Assembly (NCBI GenBank): GCA_963970005.1
Contig: CAXAMN010023729.1
Location: 339,510 to 403,509, forward strand
Direction: 5' to 3'
From: Durusdinium trenchii
Taxonomy: Eukaryota > Sar > Dinophyceae > Suessiales > Symbiodiniaceae
Length of the DNA stretch: 64,000 bases
Each line of letters begins with the position of its first letter. Position 1 is the first letter of the stretch. The position numbers were made by a program, and so were the translations under genes. Positions 48,101 to 59,038 of this stretch are shown one piece after another. Under the pieces are notes generated by a model. The model saw only the letters and a program-made list of their open reading frames with translations. It was not told where the DNA came from and searched no databases.

Positions 48101-50012
48101 TTCTAGGCCTTGTAGAGAAAGTGATGTATGTGCTGGTGAAAGCAGAAAAGCAACAACAACAACAACAACAACAATACAACATGATTTGTAGGTTCGTGCC
48201 GGAATTCATATTTCTTTTTAAATGTCTGCTCCGAACCCACAAGTGTTCCAACTCTCAGGGCACCCAATCAGTTCTGGGAGGGTACTAATAGCTGTTGAGC
48301 TCCACGTTTTTCATAACACCAAATGTTGAGAGAAGAACGTTTTCATCTACCAAAAACTAAGGCCAGCTGCTCGCAAGAGACGGACATGAGAAACATTTGG
48401 GAGGAGATCGGCAACAAGGTGGATGACGTCGACCATGCCATTGATGTCCCTTGGAATCGAACTGCTGGAATCGAGTACCGACTGTGCCTTCTCTCGAATC
48501 GGAGATCTCAAAAAGTAGACCTTGGCAGGGCGGTCGGGACCGGTGTGAGACCAGAGAAATCCCCAGCTAAGGCACCACGCTCCAGGGGTATTTTTTTTTT
48601 CAGTGGCCCGCTGTGGTCCTCTGTTTTGAGGATGGGTTTAACCCGAGTGAGAGTGAATACAAGAGACATCAGGAGACACTCAAATCTCCAGGTCTCAAAA
48701 GAGACAGATCTCGGCAGAGTTTCCACCAACTCTTGAGGTTCGGTGCCGCAAAAGGAATGATCTATATGTTTGGCGGATCAAGCGAAGTCATGATGCCTAC
48801 TGATTCGTCCGACACGAAGTCACCGACACTTATTTTCTCAGGGTCTCTTGTTGGTTTCGCCCAAAAGGCAGCGGTGAGTTGAGGCGACTGACCCGACGCG
48901 AAACAAGGGTGCTTTGTTTTCTCCAGCTAGCGCTTTCCAGTTGGTATAGAACCGATCCATCAACAACTTGGGGGCGGTTCTGGTTTTTCGGTCGGCCGAA
49001 TGCCACCCGGGCGCGCTCGCGGATCTCGACAGGTGCTGATCTCTGCGGGCATCTCGTCTCCAGATTTGCGCTTTGCAGCGGAGCAGGGCGTGGACATTGA
49101 GGAGGCGGGGCACGCGGACTACGCCATGGCCGTGGTGGTCTTGGGACCATTGCAATTGTGCCTTGAGAGTGAAGATGGCCCCGGTGGGAAATGAAGAAAT
49201 GGGACAACACCGTTTGCGTATTTGAGGGTTGGGCAATCGTATTCTATTTCATTGATGTAGTGTTTTAGACGAGTAGGTCCATCTTTGGTGATGGAGCAGT
49301 TGTTTTCTTGGAAATGCTTGCTGCTTGCCGAACAGCAGGATGGTTGCGTTTCTTAGGTGATGGAGGGTGTTATGTGGGCTTTGATTCTTGAAGAAGGCAC
49401 ACTGTTTGAAGTTAGCTATAGATCATGATGGCTTTTGGCTGTTGAATCAAAAGGAAAGCCAGATGTTGTTTCACTCTTCAGTAGCTAAGATACATCAAGA
49501 TACTGTTTTGCTGTGATGGTGGTATTCTCAAGTTTCAGGATGTTAAAGAACATACATGCATCTGGGATGATGTCGGGTTCCACCCATGGATTCATGGACC
49601 GATGGTTCACATCCAACGACCAAACCCGGGGTCGACTTCGACTCCGACATCGGTCGACTCCATTCGACTCCGACATCGGTCGAATCCGAGGATTTCCTTG
49701 AAGAACGCGATTCAGGTGTTGCTCTTTTCGCCCGAGCTTTGGCAAGAAGCCACGTTTGCCTGGCTGGGGCTTCTGGCCAGCCTGTCTTGTAGCATCATGA
49801 TCCTGGGCGGCTCTGTAGACCAGCGTGCCTTTATACTCAAGGCCCCGGTTTTGTTGAAGTTGGATGTTTCACGGAATTGGGACATCTACAGTATCGGAAC
49901 ATCCGGCATGCGCCGGCATATATAGTACCAGTGGGTTTTCTTTTTGCCACCTCCCTGATTTGCAGGTCATGAACAAGCTCTGCACCCTCACGTTTATTCC
50001 ATTCGCACCCAG
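42110..50012 (+). CDS. Unit D: TIR-like multipass membrane protein gene
   Basis: Inferred exons: 42110-42157, 42492 to about 42593, 44007-44211, 44436-44603, 44763-44854, 45280-45321, about 45891-46036, 47471-47601, 48367-48445, 49033-49164, 49716-49841 and 49966-50012. The four exons from 44007 to 45321 join to 169 open codons. DLFVSHAWQE, LANPQNLNV and RLWC|GYE are present, the last split by a GC-AG intron. The membrane exon near 45891 is one base out of phase with the best acceptor, so a small indel or a missed boundary is possible. The exon with FHDLG was not found. The last helix may be at 58099-58204, beyond an 8-kb repeat-rich stretch. Confidence 0.6.
42492..42593 (+). CDS. Unit D exon 2, VSPDRWCVTR segment
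   Basis: VSPDRWCVTRLDLKYLHVQV, then LEAVQAGQIFSRSQ. Nearly the same as unit E. The acceptor is TTTCAG; the 3' end is approximate. Confidence 0.65.
43688..43771. mobile_element. MITE-like element, family I, copy 3 (diverged)
   Basis: TACCAGGACCTTCCAACAGG at the left and CTTGAGGGTCCTGG at the right. Terminal repeats are shared with the other two copies, but the inner sequence differs. Confidence 0.6.
44007..44211 (+). CDS. Unit D exon 3, acidic linker plus DLFVSHAWQEGIFEF
   Basis: It starts ESEDDDEFGPSIYTVTEQYI, then MSWALMRNPFGL, DCDLFVSHAWQ and EGIFEFLSKVRTSWP in one exon. It fuses three exons of unit A. It is nearly identical to 63087-63291 in unit E. A GC donor follows at 44212. Confidence 0.75.
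44436..45321 (+). CDS. Unit D exons 4-6, TIR-like core and first helix
   Basis: 44436-44603 encodes ARNAWCCMLANPQNLNV to TRLWC. 44763-44854 encodes GYEAYVASEEDKTIQVA. 45280-45321 encodes AMVPVVLGLVLGTL. Introns: 44604-44762 (GC-AG) and 44855-45279 (GT-AG). The Glu codon is 44768-44770. Confidence 0.7.
45891..46036 (+). CDS. Unit D exon 7, membrane segments 2-3
   Basis: VFEISFLVSMCAFTSAIARP, then LLRRVVNYVGLLSSGALEV. It aligns with CIAAFCTAYAHG..NYAGL of unit A. The boundaries are approximate. Confidence 0.5.
46829..46937. mobile_element. MITE-like element, family II, copy 2
   Basis: ACACTCCGACTCACTGACAT at the left and AGTCAGTCAGAGTGT at the right. The inner CATGCCATCCACTTCC matches the other family II copies. 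Confidence 0.5.
47471..49164 (+). CDS. Unit D exons 8-10, FLVAELDRARS, NIWEEIGNKV and ISAG segments
   Basis: 47471-47601 encodes GIAFFLVAELDRARSLRLDE, then GFEGSIRFVP. 48367-48445 encodes CSQETDMRNIWEEIGNKVDD, then VDHAID. 49033-49164 encodes VLISAGISSPDLRFAAEQGV, then VVVLGPLQLCL. Phases match through all three. The intron 48446-49032 is GT-AG. Confidence 0.65.
48151..48174. repeat. (CAA)n microsatellite
   Basis: Eight CAA units in the intron between exons 8 and 9 of unit D. Confidence 0.85.
49716..50012 (+). CDS. Unit D exons 11-12, membrane helices
   Basis: 49716-49841 encodes LLFSPELWQEATFAWLGLLA, then DQRAFILK. 49966-50012 encodes VMNKLCTLTFIPFAP. The intron 49842-49965 is GC-AG at the LK|V site shared with A and B. 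Confidence 0.6.
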
Positions 50013-50794
50013 GTGGCAGATGGCCTGAAGAGGGTCACGTCGTACCCCGGGTGCCGGGCGCCACACAGATTAAGCAGTTTGTCAATGTTTGGCGCCCAGA
50101 AACACTCCCAACGCACCATTGAGTTTGGAATCTGTTACAACGCACCATCGAAAAAACATCGCTCGGACTTGGCCGAAGTCCACTGGATTTAAAGATCTCA
50201 ATGTTTGTATTACTGTCTACAGGCGCATGTTTTATTGTTGTTCCCCAGGGGGTATCCGGACAAGCCGTGAAGAACGCCAGAATGACAAACATCAATCAGC
50301 AATGAGCCTGAGTTGATGGGAAGGGGAATGAAAAACACGTAGGTATGGTGAAGAAGGGCTCGCTGGGAAGAAACCTGGCAGGAACAACAACCAAGATAAT
50401 CTTGTTGGGAAGAATATCAACTTCTTGTTGGGAGGTTATCCAGATTATTAAGCTTGAAGTGGATAGTAATTTTGGATAAATACTTCATTGCTACACTCCT
50501 ACACCATGGATAGGAGCATGAGCATGCAAGATGGACACCAAGCACCGACTTTGGGATATAGTGTTATAGGGTCCCTGTGTCCCTCCGTTTCTCACTTTCA
50601 CTAGGGGCTCCGGAACATACTGCTTGGTCCGTTGCTGTCGCGAAGTCGGAACCGTCCTTTCTTTGAACTCGTTGGGCGTCCCACCGTGGAAAAAATGATT
50701 TGGTTTATTGGCCGCCCTGGACTACGGCTTTCTTTTTTTGATACGCCTGCGAAAGGTTTTTCTCAGAGAATGACTGCCAACTTCAACTGTCCAA

Positions 50795-50795
50795 C

Positions 50796-50828
<33 letters not shown>
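50795..50828. repeat. (ATC)n microsatellite
   Basis: About 11 ATC units without interruption. Confidence 0.9.
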
Positions 50829-51440
50829 TTGTCTCAACACCTGTATCTAAACACCTGTATAGTAACCATCTGTGTAAGGGCCAAAACACGCGATCAAGAG
50901 TTATTTACATAAGTCGCCGTGGAACGTCTAAGAATGTGCTTTTCTTTGTAGAACGATGGGAAGCCTGAAAAACGATACCGACCAGACAAGTTCATTTGTT
51001 GTGGCGTGATTGATCATATTCACTGGTATATGAATCAACCACTTTAGTAAGGGACGTTTCATCTCTGCGTTGCTTTCGTGATTTTCCTTGAAAAACGATA
51101 GGGGACTGACAAAAAACGATACCCCTATGTATACATACTTGCAAAATCCAAAACCATGCAAAACGATAGGGGACTGACAAAAGTGAAACGAAAACACTCC
51201 AAGCATGTATTTTTCACGCTAACTCATATATTGTCCGCTAGCAAGTTCGACGTGCAAAAACGATACCCCAAACGATGCTTTTCGATACCCCAAACGATAC
51301 CAGAAATCATCAAATATATATAAGGAACACCCCAGATCCAGGGTCGCCCAACACAACTTTTCCCCAGATAGCTTCAAGTATAGGAAGAGGTGCTTGTGCG
51401 CTTTGGAGCCTGAGTGCTGGTGCTGCTCTTGGAGGGTGCC

Positions 51441-51612
51441 GCCGCCAGATGTGTGGCTGCGTGCGCTTTGGAGCTTGGGCGCTCTTGCTGNNNNNNNNNN
51501 GCCAGATGTGTGGCTGCGTGCGCTTTGGAGCTTGGGCGCTCTTGCTGCTGCAAGGTGCCGCTGCCAGATGTGTGGCTGCGTGCGCTTTGGAGCTTGGGCG
51601 CTCTTGCTGGCC
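51441..51612. repeat. Tandem repeat of about 47-70 bases around an assembly gap
   Basis: The motif CCAGATGTGTGGCTGCGTGC, then GCTTTGGAGCTTGGGCGCTC, occurs three times. Ten N bases at 51491-51500 interrupt it, so the true copy number is unknown. Open frames crossing the gap are unreliable. Confidence 0.8.
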
Positions 51613-52015
51613 GTGTGCGGGTTGGAGCTTGGGTGCTGGTGTCGCTGCTCTGGTGCTGCCTACTCGTGTCTTTTGCTCTCTGGGGTCTATGCTGGCGTCA
51701 TTTCTTCAAAGTAAAGGCAACAGCAAGCTTGCAGCTCTCAGGAGAAGAAGGCCAATAATCCAGGGACCTCCCATACAGAGGATTCGATGTATCATGAATT
51801 AACCCAAACAAGCTCCGCACTGTGTGAGACGATGGGAACCCCGAAAAACGACACCATGACCTTGCCACACATAATGAGTTTTGATCGTCGCACATCTCAA
51901 CATCTGAACCCTCTGCGGAGATCGTGCGTGTCGAGTACTGAATGTGAGGTGAGATTTGACTTTTAGATGTGCGCGGTGAACCATTTGCGGGCGTCGTGCG
52001 TGTCGAGTTGCCAAA

Positions 52016-52038
52016 GTGTGTGTGTGTGTGTGTGTGTA
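52016..52038. repeat. (GT)n microsatellite
   Basis: An uninterrupted GT run of about 11 units. Confidence 0.85.
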
Positions 52039-52889
52039 AGTGTCGGCGAACATCAAGGTGGAAGTTAATCGAGGGAATATGTTTTAGTTTTAATGTGTGT
52101 ATGTGTGTGTAAGTGTCGATCGAAAAACAAATTCCTAGTTTGCTAAATTTGTGTAATAGTATATAGCCGAGTCGTCTGTGAGACGTACTTTGTTTAGGAA
52201 CCTGAGAGTTTCAGCGCCCTCGGCCAGTGAAAGCAAAAGTTGTTATTTGACGGGGTTGGGCGATGATGTGGGTGGTTCGCCAGAGTTAGGGCTGCAACCG
52301 TCCTATGAAACTAGTCAGACAGACACACAGAGATCCACAGCATACAGAAAACATCAGAAAACATGTTGCTTGAAAACCGCTCTAAAATGTGCTTTTGGCC
52401 TGATGGAGCTTCACACTCTTTCCACTGCGTACCAACCTTTCGTCCACCCCCCCTTTTTCTCAAGTGCCAAATAACCTTGTAAGTTGCCAAAGTGTCGAAT
52501 TGTCGTCAAGAAATCAAGGTGGGAATTGCCAAAGTGTACCTCGAAAATTTTGGTGGAAGTTGCCAAAGTGTGTAGCTGCGTGTGAAAGTCTGTTGGAGAA
52601 AGTAGTGTCTGGGAGCTTTGGGCTCAGAACTTGCAAAATTTGCAGTGCAAATGTAGTTCGGGAAGCTGCTCCTGGGAGCTGGCAACTTTGTGCTTTGTGC
52701 TGCAAATGTCGCTTGTGAGCGGGTGGTGCAATGTCACCTAGTCTGAGCTGGCGCGTAGTACGTCGAAATTTTGAGGTAGTAATGCCACTGTGCCGGTGGA
52801 AAGTGTGTTTGCGCGAGAAAGGAAACATGATGATGGCGTAAACACGACGTGTGTCTTCTGAGTGGGATGATTAGTGGCGCGGTGTCACA

Positions 52890-53240
52890 CTTAGTCACAG
52901 GGCTTGCAGTTTCCATAATCGACAGTGAAACGGATGTGCACGGAACGGCGCAAAATCGGCTCAAGTGAAATGTTTTTCACGGCAAACGCGGCGGAGGGAA
53001 ATGTTTTGGGGTGCATCATGAAAGAACCATGGAAGCAAAACACAGCGCTGGAAGAAGTGGAGTCATATCATCCGCAGGTACGTGAGTCAAGCGTCCTTGA
53101 CTCATATCACAGGAAACGTGCAGCGTCTTCGTTGGTCGCTGACTGCACGAATCCCCAGCGACCCCCTGCTTTGTCGTTGGGAAGAGAAAGTTAAAGTGGA
53201 TAGTGGTAAAACAAACTCCTAGAGACGGAGGGTGACACAC
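52890..53240. repeat. Duplicated block, copy 1 (related to 55715-56030)
   Basis: It shares GGCGGAGGGAAATGTTTTGG and flanking sequence with the second copy. A + strand open frame (52925-53194) keeps ANAAEGNVLG, EEVESYHPQVRESSVLD and LVADCTNPQRP in both copies. I recognise no domain. Confidence 0.6.
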
Positions 53241-53814
53241 ACAAAATGCCGATTACGGGCGCTGAACCTATATAGTCACCTAACAAGCCCTAGAAAAAGA
53301 AACGAAAATAGAAACGGAAAAACGAAGAGGGCAGGAGAAAAAGGTAGGTGTAAGGGCGTGCAGGTCTGCCGCACGAGCGGCAAATTACGGGTCAAAACCT
53401 CAGTAGGTACCTAAAAAATCCCCGTCGGCCTACCCTGGCTAGGATTGGGAGGGCTTGAGCCCCTGATAAAGATAAAGTTTAGCCCAAATTTAGTAGCATT
53501 TTGTCAACCTTTTGTGTCGGAGGTATGTGGGGCTGGAGATGTATGTAAACGTTGGGCACCCCCCATCTACTGGGTGCGCACCATGGTGATGGAATAATAT
53601 GTTGGGAGGTTGGGGAGCGATGATTTTAGCCAAACATGCCAACCCATTTTAGCCCCAGGGTATTTGGTAGGTGGGTGTGTATATGTTGTGTTTTGTGTAT
53701 ATGAAATCCACCCCCTGCAAATGTTCCACTGTATTGCTCTCTGATACCTTGGAACTCAACCAGTTTAGAATTACTTTACTTCGAGTGATCCCCACCTGGC
53801 ATCTACCTGGCATT

Positions 53815-54040
53815 CTATCTGGCATATCTTGTGGCATTTTGTCTGGCATACTCTCTGTCATTCTATCTGGCATATCTTCTGGCATTCCATCTGGCATATT
53901 TTCTGGCATTCTATCTGGCAAAGTATCTAGCAATCTATCTGACACACTATTTGGCATACTATCTGGCATATCTTCTTGCAGCATTCTATCTGGCAATCTA
54001 CCTGGCATTCTATCTGGCATTTTATCTGGCAAACTATCTG
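53815..54040. repeat. Degenerate short tandem repeat (CTATCTGGCATA)
   Basis: Repeated (TCT)ATCTGGCAT units of 12 to 24 bases. In the minus frame they give repeated PDRMP-like residues, which is a periodicity artefact. Confidence 0.85.
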
Positions 54041-54230
54041 GTTGAGGTCCAGCGGTGCACACTGCGATCGGATCCTTGCGGTTGAGGTCCAGGGGTGCAC
54101 ACTGCGATCGGATTCTTGCGGTTGAGGTCCAGGGATGCACACTGCGATCGGATCCTTGCGGTTGAGGTCCAGGGGTGCACACTGCGAGGGGATCCTTGCG
54201 GTTGAGGTCCAGGGGTGCACACTGCGATCC
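54041..54230. repeat. 40-base tandem repeat, five copies
   Basis: Copies start at 54041, 54081, 54121, 54161 and 54201, each opening GTTGAGGTCCAG. The last is truncated. A purine-rich stretch with GATTGGCGAGG and GGAAGGAAGG follows to about 54360. Confidence 0.9.
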
Positions 54231-54689
54231 GGAGCTGGCCAGACAAGATCGGCGAAGCAGATTGGCGATGAAGATTGGCGAGGCGACGAAGATTGGCGAG
54301 GAAGGAAGCAAGGAGGAAGGAAGGAAGGCAGGAAGGAAGAAAGGAAGGAGGAAGGAGGAACAACTGTGATAAAATCTAACAACCCTCACCTGGCAGGTGG
54401 GGAAAAAGAAAGCCACATTCCACCACCACACAACAAAGAAAACGCAAGATTGCCAGAGAATGTGTTGCGCAGATGAAATCCACATTGCCTTGGCATTTGC
54501 GTGAGCATTGCTTTGTAAGGTCTTGCAAGCAGTCATTTGAGCCACCACGCAACCCACACACACCACCTACCCAGCAAAGGCTGCAACCTATGCCCTTTGC
54601 TTGACAAATGCATGGCTGCACAAATCTCTTGAATTGTTTGTGGTATGCCCCTAGAGTGTAGAGGTTCTAAATTCTGATCATGGTGGTGT

Positions 54690-54990
54690 TTTGTGTACAT
54701 GAAATGCACCCCCTGCAAATGTTCCACTGTATTGCTCTCTGATACCTTGGAACCCAACCATTTTAGAAAAAGCCAGCCACATTCCACCACCACACAACAA
54801 AGAAAACACAAGATTGCCAGAGAATGTGTTGTGCAGATGAATTCCACGTTGCCTTGGCATTTGCTTGAGCATTGCTTTGTAAGGTCTTGCAAGCCAGTCA
54901 TTTGAGCCACCACACAACCCACACACACCACCTACCCAGCAAAGGCTGCAACCTATGCCCTTTGCTTGACAAATGCATGGCTGCACAAAT
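54690..54990. repeat. Duplicated block, short copy
   Basis: A contiguous version of the block at 53690-54640, without its satellite insertion. The two copies share most positions by eye. Confidence 0.7.
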
Positions 54991-55714
54991 CTCACGAGTG
55001 GAGTGACTGGACTCTTGAGGAGGCGGGTTTGAATCTTGAGGTGTTTTTAATAAATTGCCAGGCAGGGTTGGGAACATAACAATTTAGCCAAGGCTGGCCA
55101 AACTTTTTTAGCCAGAGCCTATGTTGTGTCCCCCCACATTTATCCAGGTACCCAACGTCATTTTATCCACATTTGAGCCCAAGCTTGAAGAAAATCGGTT
55201 TTGTGGCACGTTGGGTACCCTCACAATTTATCCACCTTTAGGGGGACCCAGCCCCACCTGGTGTAGCCCAAGGAGGATCTAAAAAGCCTTAGAAAAGAAA
55301 GAAAGACAGAACGAGCAAAACGAAAGGGCAAGAGAAAAAGATAGGAGTAGCGGAAAAGGTGACTACTTAGCACTTGACTACTTGGCCCTTAGCTAAAAAC
55401 TGAGGGGCAGCGAAACGAGCCTCAAGAACCACCTAACAAGCCTGAAAGAACACCTAGAACACGAAAAGCGCGAGAGAGAAAGCGGGGGGGGGGAAAGCGA
55501 GGGGGTGTATGTCCATGTGTGTTTACGTGTGTATGTTTTCCGTAAGCGCGGCCGCTTTGCGATCAGAAGATTCATGGGCGAGACAACAAGCCAGTAACCT
55601 GATCCACGAGAGCAAGTCAGCTGAATCGATATGTGATTCACAATGGTTTCGGCGCCTCTCTTGCGAGAGGATCACACTGTGACACTGTGTACCCAGTGAA
55701 AAAGACACAGCGAT

Positions 55715-56160
55715 ACGGTCTTAGTCACTGGGTTTGCAGTTTCCATAATCCACAGTGAAATGGATGTGGGAACGGAAAGGCGGAAAATCGGCTCAAGTGG
55801 AGTGTTCAACAATGTTCGCGGCAAACGCGGCGGAGGGAAATGTTTTGGGGTATCATGTTAACCATGGAAGGGAAGAAGTGGAGTCATATCATCCGCAGGT
55901 ACGTGAGTCAAGCGTCCTTGACAGGAAACGTGCCGCATTTTCGTTGGTCGCTGATTGCACGAATCCCCAGCGTCCCCTGCTTTGTCGTTGGGAAGAAACT
56001 CCTAGAGACGGAGGGTGACACACACACACACACGGCCCGGCAAAATTTCTTCCGTGATATCCCTGTACTACGCGGATTGGCTCGGCTTTGGTGGAAAGCG
56101 CGTTGGCGTGTGAGTCCGTGCCTTTTGGTGAAGGGAAGCGCGGTGGCATAAACGTGGCGT
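55715..56160. repeat. Duplicated block, copy 2 (related to 52890-53240)
   Basis: The same open frame (55755-56018) is kept with in-frame length changes. It contains a (CA)n run near 56021-56034. Confidence 0.6.
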
Positions 56161-57154
56161 GTCGCCGAGCAGGATGAGCGGTGGTTTCCCGGAAGAATGT
56201 ACTACAAGAGTGTCCCGCCCCACAAAAGCGTCCTACAAGAGTGCCCTTCAGTGTCTTTCAAGAGTATCCTCACACCGTCTCACAAATGTCAAGCAAGAGT
56301 GTCAGAGTGTTTTACAAGAGTGTCCCACAAGGGTGTCCCTAAGAATGCCCCGCAACAGTGTCCCACAAGAGCGGCGCAAGAGTGTGATACAAGTTTGTGG
56401 TCTAGTTTAGACCGCCACCCCTAGCCATTTATGGTGGCATCCCACCATCAACAGCTACGCCCTAACATCACGCACCTTCTTTTCAACATGTTACTAGGAG
56501 GAAAGGGCATCGCTACGAACGGAGCAAGGACGCGACTAGGGGCTCCAGGCCTTATATACTACTAGGAGCAAGAAAGTACTAGAACCGGACGTCTTAAACT
56601 CTTTAGTACGACTCTAAGGCCGCCGTGATGGGCGCCGTCGGGAACGAGGAAGGAGACGACCCTTGGATGAAAGAGGTGGAATTTGGTGGGTTCAAGGCTT
56701 TGGCCCTCAAAATTTACGGTATGGTAGCACTCTGGGAAATGGAGAAACGTGTTTGTAAAGTTTTTGTTGTGGTTTGTTGTTGGTGGCGTGTACATACGGC
56801 AACAGGATGCTAGGACAATATTATATATAGTTTTATGAAAAGATTGCAAGAACAATGCATTTGTGCAAGTAACTGTGTATGTGTTTAAACATTTACTTGT
56901 ATGTGTCCAAACAACTTGTGGAAAACACTACGGGCACCTGTCAGGGAAACATGTCAGGCATGGACCGCTAGCGGTCGTTTTTGTGTCGAACTTCTGGTAC
57001 CTTGACCGCCACCATATCTCATGTGTTGGGTTGCGGCGGATGTGTTTGCAGTATTGGGTTTGATTGACAAAACCTGTTTAATTATCACAAAAAGGTACGT
57101 TAAAACATAGAAAACATTAAACTGTAAATTTACTGTATATATGTTGATATACAC

Positions 57155-57814
57155 ATGCACTTTTCCAACTACTATATATACTATGTGCGTCCAAATTTAA
57201 GAATACATATTATCATACTGATTTTTTTGCTGCAGTATTTACACGCCACAAACAGCAAATCACAACAGACACGATTAAACAAAAACAAAAATAACATGCG
57301 CACACCATTTCCTAGCATTTGTTACCAACTCAGTGCCAGCCTGGGGGATGTGTTTCCGTTGTATGTTTTTGTTGTGTTGCGATGTGGTGGAGAGGTGCTG
57401 GCAGTCGTGGTTTTCAGCAAAACAAAAAAGAAAGTAGGAAAAACAACAATCCAGATATTTGAGAAAAATATCATTTTGGTTCACCAGGTGATGGAATCAC
57501 TAATTGTTGTGATTTATTTGCCAGTAGACAGGTCATTGTTTGTTGTATTGCACACTGCTTATCAGCGTGCATGTTGGCAGACATGTAGACATCCTAATAC
57601 ACCTATCAAAACACATGCTAGGTTTCTGTCACTACAAATTCAAATTGCCAGTATCATTGCAACCTTGCATTTTTCCGCCTTCCAAATCAGCCTTCCAGAT
57701 ACGGGTTCATCCGAAGAATTGCAAATTCTTTGTGGTTTGGGTCTTCTCCACCCCGGCATGAGAATTGACGTGGGGGAAAAAAACACTGCCGAAAACATGT
57801 CGGACATTCAGTAA
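57155..57814 (+). CDS. Unrecognised 219-codon open frame
   Basis: This is the longest + strand open frame in the 50-58 kb stretch that is not made of simple repeats. It is AT-rich and has no motif I recognise. The N-terminal half looks like chance AT-rich translation; the region around VFVVLRCGGEVLAVVVF is hydrophobic. It could be chance or part of an unknown intron-split gene. Confidence 0.2.
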   Translation: MHFSNYYIYYVRPNLRIHIIILIFLLQYLHATNSKSQQTRLNKNKNNMRTPFPSICYQLSASLGDVFPLYVFVVLRCGGEVLAVVVFSKTKKKVGKTTIQIFEKNIILVHQVMESLIVVIYLPVDRSLFVVLHTAYQRACWQTCRHPNTPIKTHARFLSLQIQIASIIATLHFSAFQISLPDTGSSEELQILCGLGLLHPGMRIDVGEKNTAENMSDIQ

Positions 57815-58098
57815 AACTAATAATACTACACGGATCCACACCAGACTTTGGTTGTGAAGTGTTGTTTTTTTTCTGCATTTGGAGATGCACCACCAATCGA
57901 TTTGTTTTACTCCATGGGAGAGGTCCTAACAGGGTTTCTGATTTTCAGTAAAAAGTAAATGGTATATACAATAGTTTTGGAAGTGCTTCAACCAGGCCCC
58001 CCACAAAAATACCACCTGGTCTTACAGCGTTGCCTACAATTTGTCGACCAATGTGTTGCGGCCAAGGGTTTGCCGTTTGCCATCCGTCCGTTCCCCAG

Positions 58099-58204
58099 GT
58101 GGCATTGCAAGTCCTTCAAGTGCTCTTCACCAGCCTCCACAACATCAAGATTGTGGTGCTATTCTTTTCCGTCTTGAGCATCAGGGGCACCTTAAAGTTA
58201 CCAG
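58099..58204 (+). CDS. Isolated last-helix exon, possibly of unit D
   Basis: VALQVLQVLFTSLHNIKIVV, then FFSVLSIRGTLKLPG, matches the last recognised exon of A-C (GALGIDGTLALPG) in length and ending. A GC donor follows at 58205. It is one base longer than its relatives, so phase differs by one at the acceptor. It lies 8 kb after the nearest unit D exon. Confidence 0.5.
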
Positions 58205-59038
58205 GCCAGAAAACGACGATCACAAGCGGGAAAGACGCGGTTTTAGAGCTGTTCTGGCGATTTATCAGGCACAATAGGAACGAGATGGAACGAGCAAGCA
58301 GAAAAGGCACTCGCACAGAAAGGAAGTTTTAGGAGTGAGTGAGGGATAGGGTAAACGAAAGAGATTGTTCAAGGACGAAGCTATGATGGAGCAGAAGAAA
58401 GGGACAGACCCAAATCCACCCCCAAATTAAAAACCAATGACAAGGCCCAACCCCAGGTGTTGCAAAGAGGTGTTTTTTTTGACCCCCAGTCATCCCCAGT
58501 CATTTGTCATGGGTGCATCGAACTTTCGGGTTTGGGGTATATAGGTTTTAGAGGGCGAAGCGGCCTCAACTATGTTACTGTTACATTCAATTGCCATATC
58601 TCCACAGGGAATATTCTTGAATTCAGTCAAGTGTGAATCGGCGCCTCTTGGATCGACTGTGATCCGGGTTTGACCCTTTCGGAGGTGGCAAAAGTATCCT
58701 GCTGTATCTTGGATGTGCATCTGGAGGGTTTGGACTCGTGAGCGATTCTGGAGTAGATCGGGGTCCTTACTCGTAAGGTCAGAAGAAGGACTCGGACCCT
58801 GAATACGGTGATTTGTTGTGTGTGTTACTCATTTACTCATTGCCTGTAGTTCTTCTCTGGGCAAGGGGGGTCGGACATCATGGAGAAGACCTCCGTTCCA
58901 GTACTTGATCAGTTCTTTGGTTCCGAATCTGGTAGAAACCGCCTATTTAGGCGATCGTGAAAAAGAGAGGACCCTCGAGAGTTCAACGAAGGCCTTTAGG
59001 ATCCTTTAGGCCGTTCTGGAGAACAGTTCCTTAGACCC

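Larger units (their letters stand above)
53690..54640. repeat. Duplicated block, long copy with satellite insertion
   Basis: Its two ends (about 53690-53765 and 54400-54640) match the short copy at 54690-54990. About 600 bases of satellite repeats separate the two matching parts here. The shared sequence includes CCCCCTGCAAATGTTCCACT. Confidence 0.7.
50013..58098. other. Repeat-rich stretch with no recognised gene
   Basis: It contains microsatellites, CGATA-motif repeats, an assembly gap, two duplicated blocks and satellite arrays, listed separately. If the helix exon at 58099 belongs to unit D, this whole stretch is an intron enlarged by repeats. Confidence 0.5.

Noticed and set aside
51275..51802. 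Open frames crossing the N gap
   Set aside because: The gap size is arbitrary and the sequence is tandem repeat.
54041..54230. Regular 40-base repeats as a CRISPR array
   Set aside because: There are no unique spacers; copies are directly adjacent, and the genome is eukaryotic.
53649..54566. 305-codon open frame on the minus strand
   Set aside because: Nearly all of it is translated satellite (PDRMP-like and 40-base repeats); periodicity keeps the frame open.
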